Assembly: GCA_945897515.1 (NCBI GenBank) | Contig: CAMDFO010000021.1 | Location: forward strand, 1 to 63,397 | DNA: 63,397 nucleotides | Source of the DNA: Rhodoplanes serenus | GTDB taxonomy: Bacteria; Pseudomonadota; Alphaproteobacteria; Rhizobiales; Xanthobacteraceae | Reading direction: 5' to 3' | Part shown: piece after piece, positions 16,064-24,547 of the stretch | Layout of the letters: each line of letters starts with the position of its first letter | How positions within the stretch are numbered: the stretch's first letter is position 1 | Made by a program: the position numbers and the translations under genes | The notes under the pieces: generated by a model | The model's database searches: none | What the model was told of the DNA's origin: nothing | Seen by the model: only the letters and a program-made list of their open reading frames with translations

Positions 16064-17785
16064 TCAAACCCCGCCGACCGCGGCCGCGCTGTCGACGCGC
16101 CGCGTCGGCCGCCGCTTGAGCGGCCCGGCCGAGCAAAGCGGCGTCGGGATCGGCGTCTTGGTGAAAGCCGGGCCGTTTCCGGTTTCGGAGATATCGACCC
16201 AGGCCAGCCAGTCCTTGTCGTCGCGCGCCTCGTGGTCCTCGCGGAAATGGCTGAGCCGGGACTCGGTGCGATAGAGCGAGGCGCCGAGGATGAAGCGCGC
16301 CGCCAGCAGCATCGCCTCGGTCTCCTTCAGCCGAACCAGCTCATGGGTGTGCGGGGCCGAAAGCTCCTTGAAGCGTTCGTCCAGCGACACGATGCGGTCG
16401 AAGGCTTCTTTCAGCCGGTCCTCGCGTTTGAGGATGCCGGTGTCGTAGGCGAACATCACCGCCTGGAGGTCGCGCAAAATCCGGTCGGACTCGGCCTGAG
16501 CGGTGGGTTTCAACGGCGCGACCGTCTCCGCATGCAGCGCCCGCACCTCGGTGGCATCGAGCTTCGAAGGCGGCAGGCGGTCGAGATCCTCGATTGCCGA
16601 CCGGCCCGCAATCCAGCCGTTGCCGACGCAGAGCCCGATATGGAAGCCGGCGAAGTGATTGGCGCAGCCAGCCTGCGCTAATCCAGCCGAGAGCAGACCG
16701 GGCACGTCGGAACGGCAGTCCGACCCGGTCCGGATGCCCATCTTGGTCATCTGGTTCATCGCGTAATAAGGCGTCTTGCCGAACATATCGGTCTTGGCCT
16801 CGTCGCCCAGCTTGCGGAAGAAGTTGTGCATCCATTGCACCTTGCTCTGGATGAACTCGTCCCGCATGGACTCGGGTATGCTCGACATGTCGAGATAGAG
16901 CGGTGCATTGCCCTTCTCCTGCTCCATCGCCATGGCGCGTGCGATACGCGGCACGTCGGCCTCGTCCGCCCAGTCCGGCTCGTAGTCGCGCATGAACGCT
17001 TCGCCCTTGGCATTGGTCCAGCGCGCACCTTCCTGAATGGCGAAGGTGATGCCCTCGAAATAAAATTTCGGCGTGCCGGGCCGCACGTAGGAGAACTCGG
17101 CGTTGCGCAAGGATGCGCCAGCCCGGTAGGCCAGCAGCGTGCCGGTGCCGGTGATGTCGCGCACGAATCCGGACCGGAATGTGATCGCATTGGTGGCGAC
17201 GATGGTGGCGCGCGCCTGGATGGCGTGGAATTCTCCGGTGCGAGTGTGGATGCCGGTCGCGCCGGTGACGCGGCCGCTCTCCCCGCCCGTTAGGCCGGTG
17301 ACGAAGATACGGTCGAGCAGTTGCACGCCCTCGCGCTCCAGCGCGAGCCGCAGCTTCCAGGCGAATTCGAGCCCGCCGCCTTCGGGGTACAGCACGCGCG
17401 CGATATCGAGCCCCCGCGTCGGCCGGCGCTTGTATTGTCCGGTCTCGTCGCGGCCAAAGGTCATGCCCATGGCCTCGAAGTCCTTCAGCCGGGCATAGGA
17501 ATCCGCCAGCACCTCGCGCACCAGAATCTGGTCGGCGATGCCATCGTTGCCGGCCACGATCTCGCGCAGGATGCCGTCGAGGTCGTCGTCGGGAAACACC
17601 ACAATCTTCCAGGCGTTGGAGAACGCAGTGTGGCCGGTGCGGCCGATCAGCCAGGAATCCACCAGCGTGACGCGCGTGCCGGGTGGGCCGTGACGCTTGG
17701 CGGAGAGTGCCGCCAGCAGGCCCCCCGCCCCCGCCCCGATCACCAGAACGTCGGTGTCGATCAGAACGCCGTCGAGTTGCGTCAT
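16064..17785 (-). CDS. FAD-dependent oxidoreductase, fumarate reductase/AprA-like flavoprotein
   Basis: This 573-residue flavoprotein belongs to the FAD_binding_2 group (succinate dehydrogenase, fumarate reductase and adenylylsulfate reductase alpha). It shows the dinucleotide fold VLVIGAGAGGLLAALSAK (about 14-31), a histidine in GRTGHTAFSNAW at the place where SdhA attaches FAD, and a C-terminal FAD contact at GLLSAGLAQAGCANHFAGFH. A helical C-terminal domain follows (about 420-540). It is 19 bases downstream of a two-cluster ferredoxin and both run leftwards, as in AprAB pairs. The substrate is unknown, and no sat, qmo or sdh genes lie nearby. Confidence 0.82.
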   Translation of the reverse strand: MTQLDGVLIDTDVLVIGAGAGGLLAALSAKRHGPPGTRVTLVDSWLIGRTGHTAFSNAWKIVVFPDDDLDGILREIVAGNDGIADQILVREVLADSYARLKDFEAMGMTFGRDETGQYKRRPTRGLDIARVLYPEGGGLEFAWKLRLALEREGVQLLDRIFVTGLTGGESGRVTGATGIHTRTGEFHAIQARATIVATNAITFRSGFVRDITGTGTLLAYRAGASLRNAEFSYVRPGTPKFYFEGITFAIQEGARWTNAKGEAFMRDYEPDWADEADVPRIARAMAMEQEKGNAPLYLDMSSIPESMRDEFIQSKVQWMHNFFRKLGDEAKTDMFGKTPYYAMNQMTKMGIRTGSDCRSDVPGLLSAGLAQAGCANHFAGFHIGLCVGNGWIAGRSAIEDLDRLPPSKLDATEVRALHAETVAPLKPTAQAESDRILRDLQAVMFAYDTGILKREDRLKEAFDRIVSLDERFKELSAPHTHELVRLKETEAMLLAARFILGASLYRTESRLSHFREDHEARDDKDWLAWVDISETGNGPAFTKTPIPTPLCSAGPLKRRPTRRVDSAAAVGGV

Positions 17786-17804
17786 CGTCGTCGCTCCGGA
17801 CTGC

Positions 17805-18053
17805 TCACCATGGCCGCGGCCGGTTCTTGACCGACGGGTGGACGTCGACGATGTGCTCGGGACAGAAGATTTCGCAGGAGAAGCAGGTGATGCAGTGCTC
17901 GCGGAACTTGATCACCGGCAAGAGCTTGGTCTGGCGCAGTCCGGCGATCGCGCCCGGCACCGGGACCTGCTCCATATGGATCACGTCGGCCGGGCAGACG
18001 ACATCGCAGATGCCGCAGCCGGTGCATTTCTCAAGTTCGATGTGCTCGATCAT
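17805..18053 (-). CDS. Two-[4Fe-4S] ferredoxin-type subunit
   Basis: An 82-residue protein with two cluster-binding motifs, CTGCGICDVVCP (residues 10-21) and CITCFSCEIFCP (residues 55-66), separated by a loop of about 33 residues. That loop is longer than in simple bacterial ferredoxins and resembles the beta subunit of adenylylsulfate reductase. It would pass electrons to or from the flavoprotein encoded 19 bases downstream. It has no signal peptide or membrane segment, so the pair is cytoplasmic. The ribosome site is weak. Confidence 0.85.
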   Translation of the reverse strand: MIEHIELEKCTGCGICDVVCPADVIHMEQVPVPGAIAGLRQTKLLPVIKFREHCITCFSCEIFCPEHIVDVHPSVKNRPRPW

Positions 18054-18122
18054 GCACCGTCATAGCAAATGCCGGCGGGGCTGACAGCCACCGAAATCAG
18101 GAGGCATCCATGACGATAAGGA

Positions 18123-19346
18123 TCAGGCGGCGCTCTGTGCGGCCAGCCGCCCGGACGAAGTCGCGCTCTGCTGGGCGCGCTCGAGCACGAGTTCGAGCGA
18201 GGCGACCTCGACGCGATTGCGGCCGCGCTCCTTAGCGCAGTAAAGCGCCTCGTCGGCCTGCGCCAGCAACGCCGGGACATCGACGAGGCCGTTCTCGCAG
18301 ATCACCATGCCCATGCTGACCGTGCTGCCGGCGGGCCGGCCATCGACCATGGCCGCGGCCTCGGCAAACGAGAGCCTGATCCGTTCGGCGATGGCGACGC
18401 CCTTATCGCGCCCGGCATCGTAGAGCACGATGGCAAATTCCTCGCCGCCCAGCCGCCCGATCAGATCGAGCGTGCCGAGCTTGGCGCTCGCGGTCTCGGC
18501 GAATACGCGCAGCACCTGATCGCCGACGGCATGTCCGAAGCGGTCGTTGATCGATTTGAAATGGTCGAGATCGGCGAGCAGGACGGCCGACGGGCGCGGC
18601 TTTGACGCGTGGCGCTTGGCCAGAGCCGCCGCTTCCTCGAGGAACGCGCGCCGGTTGGCGATGCCCGTCAGCGGATCGACCAGCGCGGCGGTCTTGTGAC
18701 GCAACTCCGTCCGCTCCTTGGCCATCGCCAGCAGGATGAACGCAATCGCAATGGTGAACAGCAGCGCCTCGAAGCTGAGCACGGTCAGCCACACGCTGTC
18801 GAACACCTGGTTGGTCGGCGACCACGGCAACACCTGGCTGAGCGGCGTGCGCAGCAGGAATAGCGAGCCATGCGCGAACAGCATGAAGATCGCGGGCCAT
18901 CGCGACACCAGCGGCTCGCGGCGGCCGCGCCAGAATTCATAGGCCGTCGCCCAGGTGTAGGCGGTGATGATACCGGACGCGAGCAGGACGCGCGCTTCCA
19001 TCGAGTCGACGAAGAACGGAGCGCGGCAACCGATCAGCCACAGCACCGCGCCGCCGACCAAGTACATCGGCTGCACGTCACGGCCGTCGAACACCCGCGC
19101 GCCGGTCCAGGTCACGGCGAATGCGGTGAACAGCACAGCGTTGGCAAGATCGATGGAAATCGCGTCGGAGACCGAGCCGTACATGCCGAACAGGCACACC
19201 GAGCCGGCGCGCAGCAGATGTGCGCAGCCCCACCAGGCGACAGCATGAATGTTGGAGTTCTGAACCCAGGCAAACAGCAGCAACAGGCCGAGCATGGCCT
19301 CGACGTAGATGGTCACAAGAAAAAGCGTATTGACGTCGAGTCCCAT
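18123..19346 (-). CDS. Membrane-bound diguanylate cyclase (GGDEF domain)
   Basis: A 407-residue protein with about six N-terminal membrane segments (residues 1-210) and a C-terminal GGDEF domain that makes cyclic di-GMP from two GTP. The active-site loop is GGEEF (about 300-304). The nucleotide-binding region LLADLDHFKSINDRFGHAVGD is intact. The residue that would be the arginine of the inhibitory RxxD site is glycine (GTLD), so product inhibition at that site is probably absent. GGAAGG lies six bases before the ATG. The signal sensed by the membrane part is unknown. Two EAL proteins, candidates for the opposing activity, lie at 56158 and 57974. Confidence 0.9.
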   Translation of the reverse strand: MGLDVNTLFLVTIYVEAMLGLLLLFAWVQNSNIHAVAWWGCAHLLRAGSVCLFGMYGSVSDAISIDLANAVLFTAFAVTWTGARVFDGRDVQPMYLVGGAVLWLIGCRAPFFVDSMEARVLLASGIITAYTWATAYEFWRGRREPLVSRWPAIFMLFAHGSLFLLRTPLSQVLPWSPTNQVFDSVWLTVLSFEALLFTIAIAFILLAMAKERTELRHKTAALVDPLTGIANRRAFLEEAAALAKRHASKPRPSAVLLADLDHFKSINDRFGHAVGDQVLRVFAETASAKLGTLDLIGRLGGEEFAIVLYDAGRDKGVAIAERIRLSFAEAAAMVDGRPAGSTVSMGMVICENGLVDVPALLAQADEALYCAKERGRNRVEVASLELVLERAQQSATSSGRLAAQSAA

Positions 19347-19697
19347 CGAAGCCTTCCGCGCAAAGCGGCCGGTGCAAGTGCTGCCCGTCCCCTAGTGGCC
19401 AATTCCTACCGCGGGGGTGGAAAACAATCAGTGAATGCCCGGATGGAGGGGGAAAGCATTGGCCGGTTATGGTTTCGACAACCTTTCCGCCGTCCTCCAA
19501 CCCGACAGAAAACGCACACAAATGCGCGGCAGCCGTTCGAAACTGTCGAACGCAGCTTTGCCCGCGTCCTTCCCTTCGCAGCCGCGCGAAATCCCGACCG
19601 GTCGCCCAATGAGGTAGGCCAATGGCCGAGGTCGCGGTCTTGTCGCGGGAACAGCAGTCCTCTAAAGTCCGATTTTCCTGCACAGGTGCTCTTTCCC
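19347..19697. other. Intergenic region between the diguanylate cyclase and cysK
   Basis: This 351-base divergent promoter region has no convincing gene. It contains GTTCGA-N5-TCGAAC (19535-19551), a six-base-arm inverted repeat that could be an operator. Short frames within it lack ribosome sites. The cysK transcript probably starts here, but I cannot place -35 and -10 boxes with confidence. Confidence 0.4.
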
Positions 19698-20738
19698 ATG
19701 CAAATCCGCGACGGCATCGTGGACGCTATCGGCAACACGCCGCTGATCAAGCTCGAACGGGCCTCCGCCGCCACCGGCTGCACCATCCTCGGCAAGGCCG
19801 AGTTCATGAACCCCGGCGGATCGGTCAAAGACCGGCCGGGCCGCCAGATGATCCTGGAGGCTGAGGAGCGCGGCGAACTTGGGCCGGGCGGCCTGGTTGT
19901 CGAAGGCACGGCCGGCAACACCGGCATCGGACTGGCGCTGGTCGCCGCCGCGCGCGGCTATCGCACGCTGATCGTGATCCCCGACACGCAAAGCCAAGAG
20001 AAAAAGGACATGCTGCGGCTTTGCGGCGCCGAGTTGATCGAGGTACCGGCGGTTCCCTTCACCAATCCGAACAACTACCAGCACATCGCCCGGCGCCTGG
20101 CCGACAATTTGCGCCGATCGGAATCCAACGGCGTGCTGTTCGCCGACCAGTGGAACAATCTCGACAACCGCAAGGCGCACATCGAGTCGACCGGTCCGGA
20201 AATCTGGGAGCAGACGCAAGGCAAGGTCGACGGCTTCATCTGCTCGGTCGGCACCGGCGGCACGCTCGCCGGCGCGTCGATCTATCTGCGCGAAAAGAAT
20301 AAGGACATCGTCATCGGCTGCGCCGATCCGCGCGGGGCTGCGATGTACAATCTGTTCACCACCGGCTTGGCCAAGGCCACCGAAGGCGGCTCGATCACCG
20401 AAGGCATCGGGCTCAACCGCGTCACGCCTATCATCGAGGACATCACGGTCGACAAAGCCTACCTGATCCCCGACGAGGAAGCGGTTCCGATCATCTTCGA
20501 CCTTCTGGAACACGAGGGCCTCTGCCTCGGTGGATCCAGCGGCATCAATGTTGCGGGCGCGATCCACCTCGCCAGGGATCTGGGCCCCGGCCATACCATC
20601 GTCACGGTGCTCGCCGACTATGGCACGCGCTACCAGTCGAAGCTGTTCAATCCGGAGTTCCTGCGGTCGAAGAACCTGCCGGTGCCGGAATGGCTCGAAC
20701 GCAAGTCCAGCGTGACTGTGCCGTTTGAAAAGGTCTGA
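19698..20738 (+). CDS. cysK: Cysteine synthase A (O-acetylserine sulfhydrylase)
   Basis: A 346-residue PLP enzyme that makes cysteine from O-acetylserine and sulfide. The PLP lysine is K44 in NPGGSVKDRPG. The asparagine loop EGTAGNTGIG binds the substrate carboxylate, and GTGGT (SVGTGGTLAG) holds the phosphate of PLP. It is slightly longer than the E. coli enzyme (323 residues). I chose ATG 19698, which begins MQIRDGIVDAIGNTPLIKLE; the frame stays open far upstream, but that part shows no homology. It heads a tight operon with AlaX, sseA and the MBL-rhodanese gene. Confidence 0.93.
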   Translation: MQIRDGIVDAIGNTPLIKLERASAATGCTILGKAEFMNPGGSVKDRPGRQMILEAEERGELGPGGLVVEGTAGNTGIGLALVAAARGYRTLIVIPDTQSQEKKDMLRLCGAELIEVPAVPFTNPNNYQHIARRLADNLRRSESNGVLFADQWNNLDNRKAHIESTGPEIWEQTQGKVDGFICSVGTGGTLAGASIYLREKNKDIVIGCADPRGAAMYNLFTTGLAKATEGGSITEGIGLNRVTPIIEDITVDKAYLIPDEEAVPIIFDLLEHEGLCLGGSSGINVAGAIHLARDLGPGHTIVTVLADYGTRYQSKLFNPEFLRSKNLPVPEWLERKSSVTVPFEKV

Positions 20739-20744
20739 GCGCCG

Positions 20745-21461
20745 ATGGCCACCGACTGCCTGTTCCGCGAGGACAGCTATCTCAAGGATTGCAGCGCGAC
20801 CGTAGTCGCCATCAATCCGGATGGCGGCATCGTGCTCGACCGCACGGTGTTCTACGCGGCCTCGGGCGGCCAACCCGCCGATCGCGGCATACTGACGACG
20901 GCAGCCGGCGACGCCATCAGCGTGGCGAACGTCGTCTATTGCGATCCCGGCAAGACCTTGATCGCGCACCTGCCTGCACCGAGCGCCGCGACGGTGAGCG
21001 TCGGCGATAAATTACAGGCGGTAATCGACTGGGACATTCGATACGGCCGCATGCGCATGCACACCGGGCTGCACCTGTTGTCCGCCGTGCTACCGTATCC
21101 GGTCACCGGCGGTTCGGTCGGCGAGGCCGAGAGCCGGCTCGACTTCGACATTCCGGATGCCGGCCTCGACAAAGATGCGATCACGGCGAAGCTCGCGGAC
21201 ATGATCGCCGCCGACGCCGCGGTGACGAGCCGCTGGATCAGCGATGCCGAGCTTGAAGCCAATCCCGCGCTGGTCAAGACCATGGCGGTGAAGCCGCCGA
21301 TGGGCACCGGCCGCGTGCGGTTGATCGAGATCGTCGGCTATGACCTGCAGCCCTGCGGCGGCACGCATATCCGCAACACGTCCGAGATCGGCGCGGTGCG
21401 GGTGACGCAGGTCGAGAAAAAGGGGAAATTGAACCGGCGCGTGCGGCTCGCGCTGTTCTGA
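20745..21461 (+). CDS. Alanyl-tRNA editing protein, AlaX type
   Basis: A 238-residue free-standing editing domain that removes serine or glycine wrongly attached to tRNA-Ala. The zinc site is visible as HTGLH (HxxxH, in [15 protein letters not shown]) and CGGTH (CxxxH, in [17 protein letters not shown]), as in the editing domain of AlaRS. The N-terminal part ([15 protein letters not shown]) is the second-domain-like barrel found in AlaX-M. It lies six bases after cysK with AAGG inside the end of cysK as ribosome site, and 16 bases before sseA, so it is firmly part of a sulfur operon. That raises the question of whether it acts on Cys- or Ser-derived mischarging. Confidence 0.9.
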   Translation: MATDCLFREDSYLKDCSATVVAINPDGGIVLDRTVFYAASGGQPADRGILTTAAGDAISVANVVYCDPGKTLIAHLPAPSAATVSVGDKLQAVIDWDIRYGRMRMHTGLHLLSAVLPYPVTGGSVGEAESRLDFDIPDAGLDKDAITAKLADMIAADAAVTSRWISDAELEANPALVKTMAVKPPMGTGRVRLIEIVGYDLQPCGGTHIRNTSEIGAVRVTQVEKKGKLNRRVRLALF

Positions 21462-21477
21462 GACAAGGAGTGAATCC

Positions 21478-22332
21478 ATGAACGACACCCGTCCGCCCGC
21501 CAGCCAGAATCTCGTCACCACCGATTGGCTGAGCGCCCGCCTCGGCGAGCCTGAGGTGGTTATCGTCGACGGCTCGTTCTACCTGCCCGCGCTCAAGCGC
21601 GACGCCAAGGCGGAATATCTCGCGGGCCGCATTCCCGGCGCGGTGTTCTTCGACATCGACGCGATCGCCGACCATTCCACCGATCTGCCGCACATGCTTC
21701 CCGGTGCCAAGCAGTTCTCCAAGGATGTGGGCGCGCTCGGCATCGGCAAGGACGACACCATCGTGGTGTACGACGGCATCGGGCTCGGCGGCGCGCCGCG
21801 GGTGTGGTGGACGTTGCGCATCTTCGGCGCCAAGAAGGTATTCGTGCTCGACGGCGGCCTGCCGAAGTGGAAGGCCGAAGGCCGCCCCGTCGAAACCGGC
21901 GAGAACAAGCACGTGCCGCGCAAGTTCGAGGCCGAACTCGATACAAGCAAAGTCGCGATGGCTTCGGATGTCCAGCTCGCGCTGATGCAACAGTCGGCGC
22001 AGGTGGTCGACGCGCGTCCGGCCGAGCGCTTCCGCGGCGAAGCGGCGGAGCCGCGACCGGGCGTGCGCCCGGGACACATCCCGGACTCGCTCAACGTGCC
22101 GGTCACCGGCCTGATCGAGAACGGCCGGCTGATTCCGGCCGATCAGATCGCGGCGAAGTTTGCGGCCGGCGGCGTCGACCTCGACAAGCCGGTGATCACG
22201 AGCTGCGGCTCGGGCGTGACGGCTGCGACGCTGTGGTTCGCGCTCGACGCCATCGGCAAGGCGCCCAAGGCGCTGTACGACGGCTCATGGACCGAATGGG
22301 GCAGCCGGCCGGATTTGCCGGTGGAAAAGTAG
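21478..22332 (+). CDS. sseA: 3-mercaptopyruvate sulfurtransferase (tandem rhodanese)
   Basis: A 284-residue enzyme that takes sulfur from 3-mercaptopyruvate as a persulfide and hands it to thiols or cyanide. It has two rhodanese domains: an inactive N-terminal one ([20 protein letters not shown] onward) and a catalytic C-terminal one with the loop CGSGVTA, whose cysteine carries the persulfide. CGSGVTA, rather than CRKGVT, marks mercaptopyruvate over thiosulfate preference. AAGGAG lies seven bases before the ATG. It is the third gene of the cysK operon. Confidence 0.92.
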   Translation: MNDTRPPASQNLVTTDWLSARLGEPEVVIVDGSFYLPALKRDAKAEYLAGRIPGAVFFDIDAIADHSTDLPHMLPGAKQFSKDVGALGIGKDDTIVVYDGIGLGGAPRVWWTLRIFGAKKVFVLDGGLPKWKAEGRPVETGENKHVPRKFEAELDTSKVAMASDVQLALMQQSAQVVDARPAERFRGEAAEPRPGVRPGHIPDSLNVPVTGLIENGRLIPADQIAAKFAAGGVDLDKPVITSCGSGVTAATLWFALDAIGKAPKALYDGSWTEWGSRPDLPVEK

Positions 22333-22418
22333 CCGCTGCGACGGTTGCCATTTCGGCATCGGTTGCTTCGCGCTATCCTGCGCCACGCTTCATCGCGTCG
22401 TTCTGATCGGGGGACAGC

Positions 22419-23456
22419 ATGATCTTCCGTCAATTGTTCGACAACATCTCCGGCACCTATTCTTACCTGCTTGCGAGCCGCCGTGGCGGCGAGGCGCTGA
22501 TCTTCGATCCGGTGCTGGAGAAGGTCGATCGCTACCTCGCGCTGGTGAAGGAACTCGACCTCAAGCTCGTCAAAGCGGTCGACACCCATCTGCACGCCGA
22601 CCACATCACCGGACTCGGCGCGCTGCGCGACAAGACGCAGTGCATCACGGTGATGGGCGAGCAGACCAAGGCCGACGTCGTATCGATGCGGCTCGGCGAC
22701 GGCGACAAGCTCACGATCGAAGGGGTTTCGCTCGACGTGATTTACACGCCAGGCCACACCGACGATTCCTACAGCTTCGTGATGCCCGACCGGGTGTTCA
22801 CCGGCGACACGCTGCTGATCCGCGGCACCGGCCGCACCGACTTCCAGAACGGCGACGCACGCCAGCAATACGAGTCGATCTTCCGCCGCCTGCTGACGCT
22901 GCCGGACGCGACGCTGGTCTATCCCGCGCACGACTACAAGGGCGACACCGTCTCCACCATCGGCGAGGAGAAGGCGTTCAACCCACGCCTGCAAGTGACA
23001 TCGGTTGAGGAATACGTCGAGTTGATGGCCAACCTGAAGCTCGGCAATCCCAAGATGATGGACGTGGCGGTGCCGGCCAACATGAAGGTGGGACTGGTCC
23101 AGGAGGAGATCGCGCGCCGCGGCTGGGCGCTTACCGCGTTGCAGGCGATGGGCCTCGTCGGCCAGCCGGATGTGGCGCTGATCGATCTGCGCGAGCGCAT
23201 CGAGCGCGAAAAGCACGGCACGATTCCGGGCTCGCTGAACGTGCCCTACCCCACCCTGCAGGAAAGCATCCGCTCGGGCGGCATGCTGCATGAGCTCGCC
23301 AAGGCGACCAGCAAACGCATCCTGTTCTATTGCGCGTTCGGCGAACGATCTGCGATGGCGGTGCAGGCCGCGCAGGATGCCGGGCTCTCGTCCGCCATCC
23401 ACATCCAGGGCGGCATCGACGCCTGGAAAAGAGCCGAGGGCCCGCTGGCGCAATAA
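22419..23456 (+). CDS. Metallo-beta-lactamase/rhodanese fusion, persulfide dioxygenase-like
   Basis: A 345-residue two-domain protein. The N-terminal part is an ETHE1/Blh-type metallo-hydrolase with iron ligands in DTHLHADHITG, TPGHTDDS, FTGDTLL and YPAHDYKG. The C-terminal part (about 250-345) is a rhodanese domain with active-site cysteine in FYCAFGERSAM. ETHE1-type enzymes oxidise glutathione persulfide to sulfite. A fused rhodanese can pass the sulfur on to thiosulfate. Following sseA in the operon, it would dispose of the persulfide formed from mercaptopyruvate or sulfide. A GGGGGA ribosome site precedes the ATG. Confidence 0.9.
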   Translation: MIFRQLFDNISGTYSYLLASRRGGEALIFDPVLEKVDRYLALVKELDLKLVKAVDTHLHADHITGLGALRDKTQCITVMGEQTKADVVSMRLGDGDKLTIEGVSLDVIYTPGHTDDSYSFVMPDRVFTGDTLLIRGTGRTDFQNGDARQQYESIFRRLLTLPDATLVYPAHDYKGDTVSTIGEEKAFNPRLQVTSVEEYVELMANLKLGNPKMMDVAVPANMKVGLVQEEIARRGWALTALQAMGLVGQPDVALIDLRERIEREKHGTIPGSLNVPYPTLQESIRSGGMLHELAKATSKRILFYCAFGERSAMAVQAAQDAGLSSAIHIQGGIDAWKRAEGPLAQ

Positions 23457-23506
23457 GCGAAACGGGCTGTCGGCCAAGCTCTCGCCGGCCTCGGCTGACG
23501 CAAGCC

Positions 23507-24460
23507 TCAGCGGTTGGCGCCCAGGCCCGCGCGCTTGATCCCATCCGCGCTTGCGACGGAATCCTCCTCGAACATCTTGCGGAACGCTGCACCCGGCAAA
23601 TAGCGCGGCGAAGCGCCCAGGCGTTCGACGATGGATTTGTATTCGGAGGCGGCGGTCGCCTTGGCGCACGCCTGCTCCAGTGCGTTGACGGCGGCATCGG
23701 GGGTCTTGGCCGGCACGATCAGCCCGCCGGCGCTGAACCCTTGAGCCGGAAAGCCGAGCTCCTTCATGGTCGGGACATCGGGAAGTCCCGGGACCCGTTC
23801 CTCGGACAGCGCAGCCAGGATCGGCAGGTTGCTGGCGCGGGCGACTGCGGGCGACTCGGTGATCGCCATGATGGTGCCGCCGAGCAGCGCGTGCGCCATC
23901 GGCCCCGCGCCCTGGAACGGCACGCCCAGGCCATCGGCGCCAATCGCCTTGAGCACGCCCAGCATGACGAGATGCGGCTGGCCGGCGACGCCGGGGTGGC
24001 CATAGACGAGGTTTTCCGGCTTCGCCTTGGCGAAGGTCACGAACTCGGCGAACGTCTTGAATGGCGCCTTGGGACCCGCGATCAGCACATAGGGCGTGTA
24101 GTAGGTCAGGCAGACGTAGCGGAACGTATCCATGCTGTAGCGAAGCTGCAGCATGTGCGGCTGCGCCGTGATCGGATTGTTCGGCGTCATCGCCATGGTG
24201 TAGCCGTCGGCCTCGGCCCGCACGAGATCGAGGATGCCGAGCGTGCCGGCGGCGCCGCCCTTGTTGCTGATGATGACCGTCTGGCCCAGCGCCTTGGACA
24301 TCTCAGTCTGGAGCGCCCGCGCCATCAGGTCGGTGTTTCCGCCGGGCGGAAACGGAACAATCATGGTCACCGGCCGCGAAGGGTAGGTCTGTGCAGCAGC
24401 AGCCGAAGCGAGGCCGGCGAGCAAGGCGGTTGCGAGCAGCACGGACCGGACGCGAAGCAT
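23507..24460 (-). CDS. Bug/TctC-family periplasmic solute-binding protein (5)
   Basis: A 317-residue receptor with a Sec signal (SVLLATALLAGLASAAAAQ) and the family start TYPSRPVTMIVPFPPGGNTD. The usual IVDNRPGA block has drifted to ISNKGGAAGTLGILDLV, and the PYRG block to VPFQGAGPMAHALLGG, so it is among the more divergent of the nine. GGGGAGG lies before ATG 24460. It lies downstream of aapP on the same strand, with an inverted-repeat copy between them, and may be partly cotranscribed with the aap operon. Confidence 0.88.
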   Translation of the reverse strand: MLRVRSVLLATALLAGLASAAAAQTYPSRPVTMIVPFPPGGNTDLMARALQTEMSKALGQTVIISNKGGAAGTLGILDLVRAEADGYTMAMTPNNPITAQPHMLQLRYSMDTFRYVCLTYYTPYVLIAGPKAPFKTFAEFVTFAKAKPENLVYGHPGVAGQPHLVMLGVLKAIGADGLGVPFQGAGPMAHALLGGTIMAITESPAVARASNLPILAALSEERVPGLPDVPTMKELGFPAQGFSAGGLIVPAKTPDAAVNALEQACAKATAASEYKSIVERLGASPRYLPGAAFRKMFEEDSVASADGIKRAGLGANR

Positions 24461-24523
24461 GATTTCCTCCCCAGAACGATTGGATTCAAGAGTGCGCTGT
24501 TGCCCGGCCGCTGGCAATGACCG

Positions 24524-24540
24524 GCGCGTCCCGGAATGAC
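24524..24540. repeat. Dispersed 17-base repeat, copy A
   Basis: GCGCGTCCCGGAATGAC is the exact reverse complement of 46327-46343. Both copies lie in short gaps beside Bug genes. The motif GTCATTCCGGGA is common in intergenic repeats of Bradyrhizobium-like genomes. Confidence 0.55.
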
Positions 24541-24547
24541 GAAGGCA

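Noticed and set aside
19535..19551. GTTCGA-N5-TCGAAC upstream of cysK as a LexA box.
   Set aside because: The alphaproteobacterial LexA site is GTTC-N7-GTTC or GAAC-N-GTTC. This palindrome has a different layout, so I list it only as a possible operator.
18870..19697. Extension of the cysK frame by 276 codons upstream.
   Set aside because: The extension overlaps the diguanylate cyclase gene and has no homology; the conserved protein starts at MQIRDGIVDAIGNTP.
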